Shown: positions 21,458-24,077 of the stretch, piece by piece
Layout: the number at the start of each line of letters is the position of its first letter
How positions within the stretch are numbered: the stretch's first letter is position 1
Origin: DHVE2 group archaeon
GTDB lineage: Archaea > Thermoplasmatota > Thermoplasmata > Thermoplasmatales > Aciduliprofundaceae
Assembly: GCA_015522955.1 (NCBI GenBank)
Contig: WALG01000101.1
Location: forward strand, 1-24,077
DNA length: 24,077 nt
Reading direction: 5' to 3'
Made by a program: the position numbers and the translations under genes
Notes under the pieces: generated by a model
The model's input: only the letters and a program-made list of their open reading frames with translations
What the model was told of the DNA's origin: nothing
Database searches by the model: none

Positions 21458-24077
21458 ATGTTAGAAAGGGATTTGAGCATTGATTTCTTTCGCAAGAATG
21501 GGTACTCACGGTATAAATGTAAGAAATGCGGTGCATATTTCTGGAGTAAAGTACCCCGGGATACATGCACAGAGGCTCCATGTGGAACATACAAGTTCCT
21601 TGAGGAGCCTATATTTTCAAAAAAATACTCTGTAGAGGAGATGCGCAGAGAATTTATTGAATTTTTCCGAAAGAGGGGGCATACTCCCATAAGCCGCTAC
21701 CCTGTAGTGGCAAGATGGAGGGATGATGTATTTCTTGTGAATGCTTCTATTTATGATTTTCAACCTCATGTAACCTCTGGCCTTGTACCTCCACCGGCAA
21801 ATCCGCTGGTTATTTCTCAGCCATGTATAAGGATGGTCGATGTGGATTCCGTTGGCAAGACAGGTAGGCATCTCACGGGTTTTGAAATGATGGCACACCA
21901 TGCATTCAACTCTCCGCAAGAGTGGATTTACTGGAAGGATGAAACTGTGGAATATGCCGTAAAATTCATAGAATTACTAGGTGGCAGTGAGGAAGATATT
22001 GTTTTTAAGGAGAAACCCTGGATTGGTGGTGGTAATGCGGGGGCGAGTTTTGAGGTAATTGTGGGAGGTCTCGAACTTGCCACATTGGTTTTTATGAATC
22101 TCAAAGAGGATCCCAACGGAAATGTGGAACTGGAAGGCACAAAATACTCTGAAATGCCTATGAAAATAGTGGATACAGGTTACGGGCTTGAGAGATTTGT
22201 GTGGGCTTCACAGGGAACACCAACGATTTATGATGCAATATATCCGGAGATGATTTCAAAGATGGAGGAACTTATGGGCATAGAACGAGGCGAGAAGGAA
22301 ATGGCCATGCTTCGGGCCTTGGCTATGGTTTCTCCTCGCATAGAAATCGATGATGATACTTTGTTACGTAGCGAAGTACTTCGCATCTCCGGGGCAACAG
22401 TGGAAGATTATAAGAGATTTGTAGTTCCTCTGCAGAAGATATACGCCATCGTAGATTACACCAGAAGCCTTGCTTTTATGCTCACCGATGGCATTGTTCC
22501 CTCCAATGTTCAGGCGGGTTATCTGGCAAGGCTACTTATACGGAGAACTTTGCGATTGCTGGATGAATTGAATAATCCAATAACCCTGGGGGAACTGGTC
22601 TCCATGCATGTGCATCGCTTCTCTGATATCATGAATGTGGATATGCTCTCTATAGTTCTTGAGGAAGTTGAAATTGAGGAGGAGAGGTACAGAAAAACAC
22701 TAAAGCGCGGTGGCGAAATTGTGCGCAGACTGCTCAAGAAGAAGAGCAGAATGGATACAGAGGACCTTATCCTTCTCTACGATTCTCACGGCCTTCTACC
22801 TCAGATTGTGAAGAGCATTGCAGAGGATATGGGACTCACTGTGAACATCCCAAAGAATTTTCACGGTATGGTGGCCAGTAGGCATGAGAGCCAAGGGAGA
22901 AAAAAGGAGAAGAAGACCGCTAGAAAGTTTAATCTGCCAGATACTAAACCGCTTTACTATGAAAACCCATACCTTAAAGAGTTCACTGCCAGGGTTATAT
23001 GGAGTGAAAGTAATGAGTTCATCCTTGATAAAACGGCATTTTATCCGGAGGGTGGTGGTCAGCCAGCGGACCATGGCTGGGTGATATGGGAAGATAAAAG
23101 ATACAAGATAAAAGACGTACAAAAATATAGCGGGGTTATTGTGCATATTACTTTGGGAGAAGCCCCGCCCACAGGTGCGGAGGTTCGTGGCATCCTGAAC
23201 TGGGAACGCAGAGAGCAACTCATGAGAAATCACACTGCGGAGCATGTGCTCCTCGCCGCATGCCGTAATGTTCTTGGAAGGCATGTATGGCAGCATGGAA
23301 CCCAGAAGGATGTGGACGAGTGCAGATTTGATATTGCTCACTACAAACCCATCACAAGGGAGGAGGTCAAAAGGATTGAGGAGGAAGCATTGAGAATAAT
23401 AACCTCAAACACGCCCATCGAGGCCCGGTTTATGAATCGTACCGAAGCGGAAAAAAGGTATGGATTTGTTCTCTATGAAGGTGGAATTCCACCTGGAAAG
23501 GAAATTCGCGTTGTGAAAATAGGAGATTATGATGTGGAAGCCTGCGGAGGTACCCATGTGAAGAGCACGGGGGAAATAGGCATGCTTAAAATCCTTCGCA
23601 CTGAGAGAATTCAGGATGGGGTAAGCAGAATAATCTATACATCCTCTAAAAGCGCCCTGAGACACATTCAAACTGAGGAGGATATCCTGCATTCTGCATC
23701 TACCATTTTAAGAACATCGCCAGATAATCTTACAAATGCTCTTGAAAAATTACAAGAGGATTGGAAGAATTGTCGCAGGAATGTTGAGAAACTTAAAAGT
23801 TTTCAAGCCGAGAATCTAAAAAATATGCTACTCTCTAAGGCAGAGGATGGAAAACTTGCCGAAATTGTGAAGGTGGATGTTGAGACCCTGCAACACTTAT
23901 CTCTACAACTCTCAAAAGTTCTCAGGTCTGGAGTACTTATTGACTATGATGGTCATATTCTTGTATTCGGTAAGAATGCACCTGAAATAGCCAGAAAAGT
24001 TGCTGAGGCGATGGACGGAAAGGCCGGTGGAAAAGGCACATTTGCCCGTGGAAAAGGTTCATCTAAAAGAATAAGGG
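21458..24077 (+). CDS. alaS: Alanyl-tRNA synthetase, archaeal type (3' end beyond the window)
   Basis: 873 residues are visible without a stop. It charges tRNA-Ala and clears mischarged serine or glycine. The N-terminal zinc-like element with C21, C24, C37 and C42 and the MLERDLSIDFFRKNG opening are features of archaeal AlaRS, absent from the bacterial enzyme. The catalytic class II core follows (TGRHLTGFEMMAHHAF, then WIGGGNAGASFEVIVGG). The editing domain has the zinc motif HTAEH (592-596) with CGGTH (696-700), intact. A lysine-rich stretch (GRKKEKKTARK) precedes the editing region. The visible end (GGKGTFARGKG) is the glycine-rich motif of the C-terminal DHHA1 domain, so only a short tail is missing. 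Confidence 0.95.
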   Translation, partial: MLERDLSIDFFRKNGYSRYKCKKCGAYFWSKVPRDTCTEAPCGTYKFLEEPIFSKKYSVEEMRREFIEFFRKRGHTPISRYPVVARWRDDVFLVNASIYDFQPHVTSGLVPPPANPLVISQPCIRMVDVDSVGKTGRHLTGFEMMAHHAFNSPQEWIYWKDETVEYAVKFIELLGGSEEDIVFKEKPWIGGGNAGASFEVIVGGLELATLVFMNLKEDPNGNVELEGTKYSEMPMKIVDTGYGLERFVWASQGTPTIYDAIYPEMISKMEELMGIERGEKEMAMLRALAMVSPRIEIDDDTLLRSEVLRISGATVEDYKRFVVPLQKIYAIVDYTRSLAFMLTDGIVPSNVQAGYLARLLIRRTLRLLDELNNPITLGELVSMHVHRFSDIMNVDMLSIVLEEVEIEEERYRKTLKRGGEIVRRLLKKKSRMDTEDLILLYDSHGLLPQIVKSIAEDMGLTVNIPKNFHGMVASRHESQGRKKEKKTARKFNLPDTKPLYYENPYLKEFTARVIWSESNEFILDKTAFYPEGGGQPADHGWVIWEDKRYKIKDVQKYSGVIVHITLGEAPPTGAEVRGILNWERREQLMRNHTAEHVLLAACRNVLGRHVWQHGTQKDVDECRFDIAHYKPITREEVKRIEEEALRIITSNTPIEARFMNRTEAEKRYGFVLYEGGIPPGKEIRVVKIGDYDVEACGGTHVKSTGEIGMLKILRTERIQDGVSRIIYTSSKSALRHIQTEEDILHSASTILRTSPDNLTNALEKLQEDWKNCRRNVEKLKSFQAENLKNMLLSKAEDGKLAEIVKVDVETLQHLSLQLSKVLRSGVLIDYDGHILVFGKNAPEIARKVAEAMDGKAGGKGTFARGKGSSKRIR

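Noticed and set aside
22796..23341. 181-codon open frame on the minus strand opposite alaS.
   Set aside because: The plus strand continues the AlaRS frame through its editing domain (HTAEH), and nothing supports the antisense frame.

Overview
This window looks like chromosome from a thermophilic euryarchaeon of the Thermoplasmatota. The gene content and style most resemble an Aciduliprofundum (DHVE2)-like organism, but that is recognition from memory and not a database result. The archaeal signs are sn-glycerol-1-phosphate dehydrogenase (ether lipid synthesis), an archaeal-type AlaRS, a four-subunit ferredoxin-dependent 2-oxoacid oxidoreductase, UPF0179, DUF835 and KaiC-like ATPases, and TATA boxes about 25-28 bases before start codons. 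Genes at the head of a transcript often appear leaderless, while genes inside operons are usually preceded by a GGTGA-type ribosome binding site. I used this contrast to choose several starts.

Layout. 1-559: end of a membrane protein gene translationally coupled to a small membrane-anchored secreted protein. 560-858: non-coding, ending in the por promoter. 859-3816: porG-porD-porA-porB. 3807-6186 (minus): a class V aminotransferase-fold enzyme and an MfnA-type decarboxylase, overlapping. 6264-7577 (minus): glutamine synthetase. 7701-8909: class I aminotransferase of the 2-aminoadipate type. 8906-9916 (minus): M42 aminopeptidase. This first part reads as peptide and amino-acid fermentation: peptides are trimmed, amino groups moved, and 2-oxoacids oxidised to acyl-CoA with reduced ferredoxin.

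10061-14725 is the most unusual part. Two signalling-type modules face a small membrane protein. Module A (10061-12538) is receiver-like+DUF835, then a KaiC-like ATPase with a large extra C-terminal half, then a winged-helix protein. Module B (13151-14725) is a paralogous winged-helix protein, then a RecA-fold protein without a P-loop, then a compact KaiC. A YdjM/DUF457-like membrane protein (12433-13023, minus) lies between them. It shares a divergent promoter region with module B that carries a strong 15-base inverted repeat between the two TATA boxes, a good candidate operator.

14722-24077 is housekeeping: purC, a 52-residue coiled-coil protein, mtnA, egsA, a UPF0179 protein, an OBG-family GTPase with a TGS domain, gamma carbonic anhydrase, a stand-alone degenerate receiver protein, a cysteine-free Thi4 thiazole synthase, and most of alaS, which runs off the right edge. 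I see no tRNA, rRNA, CRISPR array, insertion sequence or attachment site.
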